A stretch of DNA of 64,000 nucleotides, from NCBI GenBank assembly GCA_002794735.1, contig NBAZ01000010.1, positions 930,001-994,000 of the forward strand. Reading direction: 5' to 3'. Position numbers and translations under genes: made by a program. The notes under the pieces were generated by a model. That model was not told where the DNA came from and did no database searches. It saw only the letters and a program-made list of their open reading frames with translations. Shown in pieces: positions 13,070 to 24,939 of the stretch (positions are counted from its first letter, which is position 1; the number at the start of each line of letters is the position of its first letter). This DNA comes from Pyrrhoderma lamaoense (lineage: Eukaryota; Basidiomycota; Agaricomycetes; Hymenochaetales; Hymenochaetaceae).

Positions 13070-16000
13070 ATGGATCCCCCAGAATCTACGACTATGGAAA
13101 ACGTCTGCGAAAAGACAATAACATCGACTATCCTTATATCAAATCTACACTGTAGTAGGTGAGCGACTGCGCCGCAAGTGTGCCACTAGCTTAGTGCTTA
13201 TTCTTCAATAATAGTTGCGTCAATACCATCCGCGAGACTCTACTCTCGCTCGACCCCCCGCCTATATCAATTAATACTTCCATCGTATCTCAAACTGTGA
13301 CTGTTGAGCACTCTACTAGCCTGACAGAAGATACTATCAAAGCCGCCCTCGATGAGGCTGGGTTCGATCTCGTATCCACACCTCAAGTTCAAAGCTACCA
13401 ACTTCGGCGCTCGTCATCCATCATCTCAGGTCTTCTATCCAAAAAACGTCGAAAGCACGCTGAGCAATGCATGCTCTGTCGGGATGAAGCCCTTCCTATA
13501 CATGACGAGCTGCTTGAATCCAAACTTAAGGGAAGCTCAGCAGCGACCTCGCGAATCGAGTCACTGGACTTAGACCGCCCCGAGAAGCCCGACATTAATA
13601 CCACAAAGGCGAACAAGCTCGATAAACTACTCTATAATGCGTCATTTTCTGTTGGTGGGATGACATGTGCGTCATGCGTGGGTACAGTCACGCAATTGGT
13701 CTCCGAAATAAACGGCGTGTCAAATGTGGCCGTAAATCTGGTCGGCAAATCCGCAACGGTAACTATAGAAAATAAAGATTTGGTAGACACAATAATCGAG
13801 GCTATAGAAGATGGGGGATACTCTTGCGAGGTTGTAAGTTGCGAACCTATCCTTGATACCAAGGTACCCAAAAAGTCCACTCGTCATGAACAAGGTCCAT
13901 ATCGTGCCACATTTTCTGTTGGCGGGATGACATGCGCATCATGCGTGGGTACTGTTAGGAGTGTCTTACAAGAAATTAAGGGAGTTTCTGATATATCAGT
14001 TGATCTTGTTGGAAAGTCTGCTTCAATGCTATTGGATAATAAGGAGTTGGTTAAGGATGTTATTGAGGCCATCGAGGATGGAGGTTATGAGGCTAATCTA
14101 TTTTCTATCGAATCCCCTACTTCGAACGAGGATGAAGACCATACTGCAGGTCCGAGATCTATATCACTAAGAGTTGACGGTATGTTTTGCAGGTAAGTTG
14201 TTTGCTCGTAATGATTCAAATTAGATACTAAACATGTACTCTATTTTTAGGCACTGTCCAGATAAAATCATGCACGCTTTATCTAACCTCGGTGATAAGA
14301 TCAGAGTAGAGGAGCCACTAAAGACATATAATGATCCGAAGCCGATAATCAAACTCAGTTACACACCCTCCCCTCCTGATTTCACTATTCGCGATGTGAT
14401 TCAAACGATAGCATCGGCCAAATCCCCTCCATTCGTTGTTTCAATTGTGAAGCCACCGTCACTTGAGGAACGAGCCCGAGTCATGCATGCCCAGGAACAA
14501 ATGAATATCCTTCTGAAGTTACTTTCTGCCGTCGTAATTGCCATCCCTACGTTTATCATAGGAATAGTCTATATGACGCTTGTGCCAGCAGGGAATGAGA
14601 CTCGCATGTGGTTCATGCATCCTTTGTGGGTTGGTAATGCGAGTCGGGCGCAGTGGGCACTTTTCATTCTCGCTACACCTGTCATGTTCTACAGCGCAAG
14701 TCACTTTCACAGACGTAGTATTAAGGAATTATATGCGCTTTGGCGCCCTGGAAGTAGAACACCTGTGCTGCGCCGATTCGTCCGTTTTGGAAGCATGAAC
14801 TTGCTTGTATCTTTGGGAGTGACAATAGCTTATTTCGCTTCCATAGCTCTACTCGCTCTTGCGACTGCCCAAACTCCATCATCTGATGGAGAGGGCGACG
14901 AATCTACTTACTTTGACTCTGTAGTGTTTCTTACAATGTTCCTTCTCGCCGGTCGCTACTTAGAGGCATACAGTAAAGGACGTACGGCAGACGCCGTGAG
15001 CGCTCTCGGGAGACTCAGACCCTCAACAGCCCTTCTTCTAGTTCCTACAAAAGATTATGAGTTTGAGGGAAGCCCTTCTTCCGGCTCAGATATCGAGAAA
15101 GGTCCCAGCGAAGAGATGGAGACTGAGAAGGAGGGTATGCGAGTACAGAAAGTTGAGGTTGACCTTCTAGAAGTAGGCGATGTTGTGCGTGTACCACACG
15201 GAGCAACTCCCCCGCTGATGGAGTAGTTGTATCGAGGGAAGGTAGCCAATTTGATGAAAGTTCTCTTACCGGAGAAAGTAGACCTATCACCAAGTCTGTT
15301 GGTGACCAGGTTTTTGTAGGTACTATAAACAGAGGAAAATCTGTGGAAGTTAGAATCGAAAAATTGGGTGGAGAGACAATGTAAATCTTATTTTGTCTAT
15401 CAACTAAGTTTCTCGTTTACTAATATTTCTGCAGGCTGGATCAGATTGTCAAGTTGTCGAGAAGGTCAGACAAAGCGAGCCCCGATCGAGAAGTTTGCAG
15501 ATGTCATCACAGGCTTCTTTGTCCCGATTATTACGTTACTTGCTATTCTTACCTGGGTTATTTGGCTTGCTCTGGGTTTAAGTGGTGCATTACCAGAATC
15601 ATATCTTGATACTCCTATCGGAGGCTGGCGTGAGTATTATCCTTTCCATAGTCTTGACTTATACTAATCAACAAGATATATAGCCGTCTGGGCTTTAGAA
15701 TTTGCGATCGCAGTTTTCGTAGTAGCATGTCCTTGCGGTATAGGCCTTGCGGCGCCAACCGCACTTCTTGTGGGTTCGGGCCTTGCTGCCAAATTTGGTA
15801 TTTTAGTTCGTGGAGGTGGAGAGGCCTTTCAAGAAGCTGCACAGCTGGATATCGTAGTATTTGACAAAACCGGTACATTAACGAAGGGCGGTGACCCCAA
15901 AGTGACGGACGTTAATATAAACGCAGCTGAAACGGCTTGGGATCGATGCATTGTATTAAGTATTGCCCATACTTTGGAGTCAGCAAGTTCGCATCCCTTA

Positions 16001-17100
16001 GCACAAGCTGTTCGGACGTATTGTGAGACTCAAGAAGATGTAAAGCTTTCTACGTTGACGGCAGAGTCGATAGAAGAGACAGGAGGTCGAGGACTAGAGG
16101 CAAACTTTTTGTCACCTCGTTGCAGTGCAATAATTGGTAACGAGAAGTGGATGGAGGAGCATAATGCTTCCTTCTCTGTTGAACAAGAAGGCGCACTGGC
16201 TAGATGGAAATCTGAGGGAAAGAGCGTTATTGCTCTTGCTATAAGGGGCACTACAGAATCTTACAAGGTAGTCGCCATTCTTGCAGTAGCGGATGAGCTC
16301 AGAGAAGAATCGGGTAAAGTGATTCATGCACTTCAAGCTCAAGGTTTGAGAACTTGGATGATCTCGGGAGATAATCCAACGACAGCAAAAGCAGTAGCAA
16401 AGACTATAGGTATCCCAGAATCTAATGTCATAGCTGGCGTACTCCCACATGAAAAAGCAGAGAAGATTAAATGGCTTCAACTTGTGGGTTTGAAGCGGGA
16501 AATGCCAAGATGGAAACAAGCGCTAGGGATAAAACCTCTTAATGAACGTTGTGTGGTTGCAATGGTCGGAGATGGTATCAATGATGCCCCAGTAAGTAAC
16601 TTATCTGGGATTCTCATAGGCTCAAATGCTAAATACTAGTATAGGCATTATCAGCTGCGGACGTTGGCATAGCTGTTGGTTCTGGGAGTGACGTGGCTAT
16701 CTCAAGTGCCTCATTCATTCTGATCAAATCTGATCTACGAAGTCTCTTAACGCTTACAGATCTCTCGCGCAAGGTCTTCAATCGGGTTAAATTTAACTTT
16801 GTGAGTAAAATATCATATATTGTTAGTATAAGATTCTCACACCTGATTTAAAGGTCTGGGCCATCATGTACAATGCCGTAGCTTTGCCTATTGCTGCTGG
16901 AGTGATATATCCCGCCGGTCATGCACGTTTAGATCCCGTATGGGCATCTCTGGCTATGGCACTTTCGTGAGTAGCTCATATAACGATATATACCTTAAGG
17001 AGAAAAAATCTCTAATAAAAATCCATATAGCTCTGTTTCTGTAGTTTTGAGTTCACTCCAACTTCGCTTCTATCGAGAACCGCGGGCTCGGATGAACTAA
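13070..17100 (+). CDS. CCC2: Copper-transporting P1B-type ATPase (Ccc2/ATP7 type)
   Basis: Pumps Cu(I) into the Golgi lumen for cuproenzymes such as laccases and ferroxidase. It starts at the ATG at 13070 (MDPPESTTMENV). The metal-binding N-terminus has a first HMA-like module (NLHCSSCVNT, joined across an intron), two closely similar canonical HMA domains (both GGMTCASCVGTV, 13645-13840 and 13912-14100), and a degenerate fourth (GMFCRHC). The P-type core follows: membrane helices from about 14510, the actuator loop SLTGES (about 15265), the CPC copper motif in VACPCGIGLAAPTA (about 15725), the phosphorylation site DKTGTLT (about 15862), and MVGDGINDAP (about 16562). The last exon ends REPRARMN at 17098-17100. 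One-base deletions break the frame in the CCCCC run near 15211 and twice near 15450-15460. The enzyme looks complete in domain content. Confidence 0.95.
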
Positions 17101-18041
17101 TTCAGAAGTGTAATTTCGGGTTCTGTCTCGTGATGTTGAATTATCCTGCGACGGACCGTTTGTTCCATATGTATAATCATTTTGCAGTTTTTTGTTAGGA
17201 TGTCAACGTTTTGAAGTTGTGATGATCGGAATGATTATGATGATGTAATGAATAAACATAAGATACTACCGGATATTATTGAACTGAACTACCGTGGGAA
17301 ATACCTTGGAAAGTAGCCAGAGTGCAGTTGTTGAGTCGCAAAATAGCCATCCATGGTCAAACGTTCATTGTTCCAACTAATTAAAAGAAGAGAATTTTGA
17401 GCCTTCGTCTTCTTGTCTTCTGCAAGACTATATTTTTTATGACTTCGATCTCGTCAGTGTATTATGTGGAAACTTGAACTGGGCAACGACTCGGGCTCCA
17501 CGAACCATGTGCATCAAACTATGTGTGGTGGATTTTACCCCACATTTCCCCTCTTGATCTCCGCCCATACTCACCGGTCCGTTCGACTAGAACTAATAGC
17601 CTCCGAAGCTTCTTTTTGATTGGAATAAGTGTCAGTTGACCATCACATAAAACATTGCACTATACCGCTTGATAGTGTTGCGAGAAGGTCTGGGTATGTT
17701 TTCTATACATAGCCAGTATGAAGCACACGAAGAAGTCAGGAACACAAACCCCGTAGAACTATTCTACCACTCTCTGATGACTCTACTGGACTTCTTCTGA
17801 AACGGGGTAAGACGTAGCTATTCTGTATCCTTTATAAACAGCGAGAGAGGCAGGGAAATAACGGAGCACTCCTTCATTCCGTTGTCCCATTTGGACATTC
17901 TTTGCACTCACAGATTATAGATTCGTGTGAGTCTAGAGAGTCTACGAGTCGGCAAGGACGATAAGGCTCCGCACCATCACCTACACCTCAGCCTGGGTAG
18001 AGTAAAGGGAATAAGTGCATCTTTGTACTATTCTGTAAACC
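17101..18041. other. Intergenic: ATPase 3' region and sugar-transporter upstream region
   Basis: 940 bp with no gene. A TTTATAAA-like element lies near 17830, and CACAG or GTGAGT splice-like sites near 17910-17930 could mark a 5' UTR intron of the downstream transporter. An in-frame extension open from 17927 lacks an ATG. Confidence 0.4.
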
Positions 18042-20249
18042 ATGCGGAATCCAAATCGGCACCCACTAATCGCAAGGCGATTTTACTTGCTTTCTTCGTT
18101 GCTTTTGGTATGTTATATTATGTTTTCCAAGAATATGCCATAGCTTATTAATGTACTTTGTCCCATGTAGGAGGGTTCTTATTTGGCTATGACATCGGTG
18201 TCATTTCAGTGAGTTTGATCAATAAAATACTGAAAGTTAGTATGTTGACGGACGGTTCACCAAACAGGGTTGTTTAATCATGCCAGACTTCATCAGGAGA
18301 TTTGGAGAACCTGACGGTGCAGGTGGATTCGTCTTATCTAGCTCTCGCCAGTCTATAATTACATCCCTTTTATCAGCTGGGTGTGTAAAGCACTTTTTTT
18401 AAACATCTCAGATTAAGGGCCTGATCTTTTTTATTGTAAAGTACCTTTGTGGGTGCACTTGGACAAGCCTTCACATCTGACCGTTTCGGGAGAAGAGGCT
18501 CCATACTTATTTGGTCGGGCATTTTCACTATCGGAACAGCTGTTCAAACCGGTACAACTACTTCGCTCGCACAGATCACTATTGGGAGATTTATCGCTGG
18601 ACTTGGAGTCGGAGCTTTATCTGGTAAGTGTGATTAAACAGCACGCTCTTCGAAGTACGACTCATGACTATATACGAATCAGCTATTGTTCCATTATACA
18701 ATGGTGAAACAGCTCCTAAGAAGATTCGAGGTACTATGCTCGTATTATATCAACTCCAGATCATCTTTGGGTATGCATGTGATTAATTTTTTCTAACCCC
18801 ATTCTGATCTTCGTACCCTTTGTAGTATTTTTATCAGTTATATTATTGATCTCGGGACCCATACTATCAATAACTCCGCATCATGGCGTATTCCTGTCGG
18901 CATCCAGATGCTTTGGGGTCTCTTCCTCTTATCAGGTATATCTTTCCTCCCGGAGTCTCCGCGTCACTTGCTAGGGACTGGAAGAGAAGACGAAGCTCGG
19001 AAGGTTATTGCGGAGTTGAACTCGGTTGGGCAGGATGACCCCATCGTACTAGATACTATCGAAGAATTGGAGATAGGTATCCGTGCGGAGAACGAAGGTG
19101 GAAAAGCTACTTGGGCCGAATGCTTTTCACCTCGGAATCAACTCTGGAAGCGTACGATTAACGGAATGATGTTGATGTTCATTCAGCAATTGAATGGCCA
19201 AAACTTTTATTGTATGTACTTGAGAATCGAACTTTATCTTCTTATCAGTTCCTCATCTCTATTGTAGATTATTACGGAGACACATTCTTCAAGAGTGCTG
19301 GTACAACGTAAGTCACTTGCTTCTATCTCTGTGGAAAGAATCTAGCTAGCTGATTTCATGTGTGTTAATGTAGCATGTCACCGTACGTTACTCAAACGAT
19401 ACTGGGCGCCGTTTCTGTGGTTGGCACGGTTCCGGCTTTGTATCTGATTGAAACATGGGGTCGTAGAAGAGTGAGTGCTACATTCTATGACGTAGAAATA
19501 TACTCATGCACTGCTAGTCTCTGCTTCTGGATCTATAATGGAAGCGGTTTGTGCTTTAATTGTGGGTTTGTCATCAGTAAGATAGCTTGTGTCAGACTTT
19601 GACGATTCTTTCTAAAGGCGGGAGTGGCTGGATCCAAGATGTTACCTCCTCCTGGTGTAGATGTTACCAAGATTACTCTCACGGAACGTAATAAGCAAGG
19701 TGGTGATTTGCTCATAGCATTTGCCGTCTTGCATGTTTTCAGTTTCAGTGTCTTTTGGGGCCCGACACCCTGGGTGTATCTAGGCGAATCATTCCCACTT
19801 CGTGTCCGTCCAAAATGTATTGCATTGGGCAGCGCAACGAGTATGTTTTACTCAATTCTCAATATTTGATCCTCTCTTTACTAACTTACGTATGAAGATT
19901 GGCTTTGGAACTTTCTTCTTCTTTCTTCGCACCCCGTATAGCTGAAGAGTAAGCCTCAATTAACTTCATGGACCCAAATAATTGAAGCTAAACTAACCCC
20001 TTTTTTACCAGTATCGGACCTTTAATTCTATTGATCTTCTTTGGGATGCTAGTATTTGGATACTTCTACGTTTTCCTCTTTATTCCCGAGGTCAAAGGGT
20101 TGAGTCTTGAAGAAGTTGATGAGCTGTACAGGTCAGGCATTAAACCGTGGAACTCATCTTCGTTCGTGCCATCAGATAAACACATAGTACATCATGAGAA
20201 GGCTATCTCTGTGAATGAAGATGTCCGTGAGGATAAGGAGAAAAACTGA
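18042..20249 (+). CDS. MFS sugar transporter (hexose/monosaccharide type)
   Basis: Twelve-helix plasma-membrane sugar:proton symporter. Family signatures occur in order across small introns: GGFLFGYDIGVISG, GRFIAGLGVGALS, PLYNGETAPKKIRG, PESPRHLLGTGREDEARKV, QQLNGQNFYYYYGDTFF, WGPTPWVYLGESFPLRVR, NWLWNF and the C-terminal PEVKGLSLEEVDELY. The stop ends at 20249. The only nearby ATG (18042, MRNP) is out of frame with the body of the protein by one base. Adding a base at about 18051 gives a normal short N-terminus, so I take this as the start. A second single-base deletion is near 19528 (SLLLGSIMEAV segment). The sugar specificity cannot be told from sequence. Confidence 0.88.
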
Positions 20250-20654
20250 ATGTGATATATTCATGCTTGTTTACATATTTTTGTGACGATTGGATGTTAT
20301 TTTTTTTCTTCTTTCCCGTGATCATTGTTCATATATGACCTATGTTGTATAATTAGCCCCTTTCTGTCAAGTACTTTCGAAAAATATAACACAATAAATA
20401 CCACAGTTCTGGAGGGTTGCACAAATCTCTAATAATACATTGGATTCTAGTAGAATCTCAGAATCTAGGCACTAGATGCGTATGTAATAGAGTTACTTAC
20501 TAAATGCCGTTGGTGCTGATCCTGTCAAGGAGCGCTTAAGAAGAGCCGGGGACGGCAAGGCTAAAAGAGTTAAAACATCTCTAGTTTATTCTCTTCTTAA
20601 AATAGATATCGCTCCCTTCGCCTCCCCTCACACTCTTTTCTCCCTCCATCCACT
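20250..20654. promoter_or_regulatory. Intergenic, upstream region of the Vip1 gene
   Basis: 405 bp between two co-directional genes. The last 60 bp before the ATG are strongly pyrimidine-rich on the + strand (ctcccttcgcctcccctcac), a common fungal promoter/TSS context. No TATA box was seen. Confidence 0.35.
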
Positions 20655-23600
20655 ATGGAGCACCACCCAGAGCGTCAGAACAGGCTCATGTCCGTTTTCA
20701 CTTCTACACGCGACCACTGGTCCCCCCGTTCAAGCTCTGCAGTGACGAATAGGTCTCTTTCGCCGTCCCCGTCCGGATCCGACTCGAATATGTCTGCTAT
20801 CGCTGCTCCAGCTGCGAACCCGATAATACTTGGTGTATGCGCTATGGACGTCAAGGCTCGTTCGAAAGCAATGCGGGAGATACTTACGAGGATTGTAGAG
20901 AGGACCCGGGGTGCTGTAGAGGTCAAAGTTTTTGGCGATAAAGTTATTTTAGACGAAGGTGCAACCGCTTCTCGTTCCATTCCTAAACCAATAGCTAATT
21001 TATGTTTTATATTGTTTGCATCAACTCGCCCCCTATCAGATGTCAAGAACTGGCCAAGATGCGATGTTCTAATTTCGTTCTTTTCCACTGACTTTCCGTT
21101 ACACAAGGCTGTTCAATACGTTAAACTTCGAAAACCGTTCTGCATCAATAATCTCCCTATGCAAGCTCTCCTGTGGGATCGTAGACTAGTTGGCGCGGTA
21201 CTAGACCACCTTAAAGTTCCTATGCCACAGCGTATTGAAGTTTCTCGTGACGGTGGTCCGAAGGTGGACGAAGAGCTTCAGAACATCCTGCAAGATAAAT
21301 TAGGCTTAAAATTAGGTGGCTTGGTAGTCTGTCCTGAAGTTCGCCTTAGCGAAGATGGGAACTCCATAATTGTGGACAATGAGGTGATGGAAAAACCATT
21401 CGTGGAAAAACCTGTCAGTGGGGAAGACCACAATGTTTACATCTATTTCCGTGGCGGCGGTGGTCGCCGCCTTTTCCGCAAAGTAAGTTTGTGGTCTCTG
21501 TGTTTACATATCTATCGCTACTGTCCTATTAAACTGCTCCTTCTTCATTATTCGCCTCTTTATTACGAAATACACAGGTTGGTAATAAATCTAGCGAATT
21601 AGATCCGAACCTCAATCATCCACGCACGGATGGCTCATACATTTATGAACAATTTATCGATGTGGATAACTCTGAAGATATTAAAGTTTACACCATCGGC
21701 TCGGATTATACCCATGCGGAGACAAGAAAATCCCCTGTGGTAGATGGAGTGGTCCGGCGCAATACTGATGGGAAGGAGATTCGATTTATCACACATCTTA
21801 CTAATGAAGAAAAGCAATGGGCTGCTAAGATATGTGAAGGATTCGAGCAAAAAGTCTGTGGCTTCGATCTCCTTCGCTGTGAAAATGGCACAAAAAGTCA
21901 AGTTATTGACGTCAATGGCTGGAGTTTCGTCAAAGGGAATGATTCTTACTATGATAAGGCAGCTGAAATCTTATCTGCGATTTGCTTCCAAGTCCGAGCT
22001 TCCCCAGAACGTCTTCTTCACTCTGCTGCGGAACCTAATCCCCAAGGAGAGTCTTCAACGTGGCTTCTCAAAGCTAATGTCACTGTTTTCAGACATGCGG
22101 ATCGTACTCCCAAACAGAAATTGAAGTTTAACTTCCCAATTGGGGAGAACTGGACTCAACCTTTCGTCCGTCTTCTAAACGGCGAGCGCGAAGAAATCAT
22201 CTGCGAGAATCGACTCAACTAAGTTACATTGCTACTGCTGTTGAAGAGGCTAAGGGTCTGGGCGCAGATGGCGAGGACTTGGCGAAGTTGACGTTACTCA
22301 ACAATGCTCTCTTTAGCAAGATAGACTTGCCTGGTACTAAAGCTCAACTCAAACCTGTCTACTCAAAGAAACAGGCCGGCGAGCCTAGAGTACTTACTAA
22401 ACTAACCCTTGTATTTAAATGGGGTGGTGAGGTATGTATTCCTATTCACATCATGTTCTTCTCTTTTGCTAATAAAAATCAGTTTACCCATGCGGCGCGT
22501 TATCAATCTCGCGACTTGGGAGAGAACATGAAAAAGGATATCTCAATAATGAATAAGGAAGTATTGAACAATGTTAGAATCTATACTTCTTCGGAGCGCC
22601 GTGTAGCCACTTCTGCAGAGATTTTTGCTGCAGCTCTTTTAGATGGGCCGCATGGTAGCGGGATGACAAGCACATCTACACCTTCTCGCTCAGGTCGTAC
22701 ATCCGTAGACGGATGGGACAAGAGAAGCACACATTCGACCCAGTCAACGTCGAGCTCTATACCCCTTATTGTCCGGAAGGACTTGCTCGACGACTCAAAT
22801 GCCGCAAAGGATTTGATGGACGATGTTAAAAAACGCTTGAAGATTTTGCTTCGTCCTGGGGAACCAGAAAAGAGACCTGACTTAAACTGGCCTAAGAGTA
22901 TGAAAAAAGAACCTGTAGAAGTTGTTAAGGTTGGTGATCCTATACAAGCATCGTTTATACCTACTCTGAATTTACGTTGTTTTTTATAGGAGGTTATTGA
23001 ACTTCTGAGTTCGTTCCGTGATATCATGAGAAAAAACTTTGAAACAATGAGCGTGGATAAGATCCAAGAAAGATGGTAGACTTCCATAAACCTTCTTACC
23101 GAAAATAATCCCCTTAATTAACCCGCTTATTCTCTAAAGGTGTTGTGGGGACGAACCCTGGCTCTTCAGAGAAAGATGGGAAAAGCTCTTTGAGGATTTC
23201 TGTAATGTGAAGCAAGAGAAGTTTGATCCTTCTCGGGTTAGTTCGCTTCAACCGTCCCTGTCGGATATAGACAATGTAACTCATTCCCTTGGACAGGTTT
23301 CTGAACTTTATGATACTATCAAGTATTGTGCTCTTCATCACAGGGTTTTCCTCTTTTCTATATTCTCAGAGCATGGTGTGGGTGAGGACCCACCTTTTGC
23401 GGCTCCAGCTCCACAAGATAGGAAGTTGCATGAGCTTTACGGAAGGGCAAAAGCCCTATTTGATCTTGTGGCACCCCAGGAGTACGGTATTGAACCCTCG
23501 GAAAAGTAGGCCTTATCTCTTGTTACGACATTCAGAACATAGACTGAACAAGTTAATTGCTTATAGAGAAGAAATCGGTGTTTTAACGTCCCTTCCATTG

Positions 23601-24339
23601 CTACGTAAAGTTGTCGAGGACTTGGAGGAAGCAAGGAATAGCGGTGAAAGTTCTCTTCGGCTGTACTTCACAAAAGAGAGCCATATCCACACGCTGGTTA
23701 ATCTTGTCTTGTTCTCTGGACTACCAATTGCCAACAGACGTATACCAGAATTAGATTACTGCGTAAGCTCTATCTGGAAATTTATGTTAATATCCTTATC
23801 ACTGACTTTTACATATAAATCTTACAGTCGCATATTACGTATGTTGCTTATGCTTGTGAAGGAAGTAAGCCACCTGACCGAATTCAATTATAGATTCGAG
23901 CTGTACGAACGAAATGGTGGTAGAGAGAAGTCTGATAAAGAGTACTCCATCAAACTATCGCTAAGCGAAGGAGCCCATTCTTCCAACGTGCTAGATTCGG
24001 CATTAGACGCTAGACATTCTCTTAACGTCCAACCTAGAAGGTATATAACTCTTATTCATAGCTTATGGGTATCATGTTACTGACCTAAAACATTCATTGT
24101 TTGAATAGAAAACTCACGCAGCACCTTCCTTATAGTTTAGTCATAGAGAAACTATCAAAACACTTTGATAGACAGCTAGATGTGAGCCAATTCTTCCGTC
24201 TCTAAAAGTGTTATATCTGATAAGAAATTTGCTTGTTCTCTTTTTTTATGACTCAAAATAGGAGGAAGATACTGGCTCTGAAACTGCCATCGGTACCTTA
24301 AAGAGTGTCGGTAATGGGAGTAGCAGCGATGACTTCTAG
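20655..24339 (+). CDS. VIP1: Inositol hexakisphosphate/diphosphoinositol-pentakisphosphate kinase (Vip1/Asp1, PPIP5K)
   Basis: Bifunctional enzyme that makes and removes 1-diphosphoinositol phosphates, signals for phosphate sensing, microtubules and polarity. The N-terminal kinase half contains [36 protein letters not shown], the [20 protein letters not shown] segment across an intron, and the catalytic [14 protein letters not shown]. The C-terminal histidine-phosphatase half starts with [14 protein letters not shown] (about 22087) and continues through [19 protein letters not shown] sequence to an acidic tail ending SSSDDF at 24339. The ATG at 20655 follows a CT-rich leader. A one-base deletion near 22202 interrupts the frame between EREEII and [16 protein letters not shown]. 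Introns include about 21483-21577, 22432-22481 and 23506-23566. Length and domain order match the family. Confidence 0.93.
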
Positions 24340-24939
24340 TTTATTTCGCCTTGTCTGAACATTTTGATCTATTTTTCTTCCAAATCCTCTTCCCATTTTC
24401 CCATCTTTCTTGCATTCAATTTATCAATTGGTTTATATATTCTATGTACTTTTACGCTTTCATTATCTTCCACGCACAAACACTCAAATTTATGACATTT
24501 TCATCTCACATTTTCGATTCATGATTTTTAGCATAACGTTCTTCTCATATCTCTTCTTATACCACATTTGCTTTGCTTCTGCCTCTCTTCCTCCCACATC
24601 CCCATTGTGTACAGACATAGAAAAGAAAAAGAAAAGGGTTTGTACTATTACCTTAGTTGTACTTAGTTTTGCATGACGAGTAGAGTATAGAAATTCAGCT
24701 AATTTTTCTATATGGATGTAGTAATGTGGTATTCAATCATATAAACAACCTTCGTGACACTATCTCATGTTTGTTTTGATGCATTGGAAATTATTGATAT
24801 TAGTGGCAAATAAAGAGTAAATTTAACATGTAATACATTGAAGTTAGTGATGAGGTTATTGAACATTAAAAAAGGTAAGTTTACAAATATGTTTAGTATA
24901 CATAGATTTGGTATGCAAAATCTTCTAGACAATCCATTG
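24340..24939. other. Convergent intergenic spacer between VIP1 and SPC98
   Basis: 600 bp, AT-rich, presumably the two 3' UTRs and terminators. No conserved coding or RNA feature was recognised. Confidence 0.4.
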
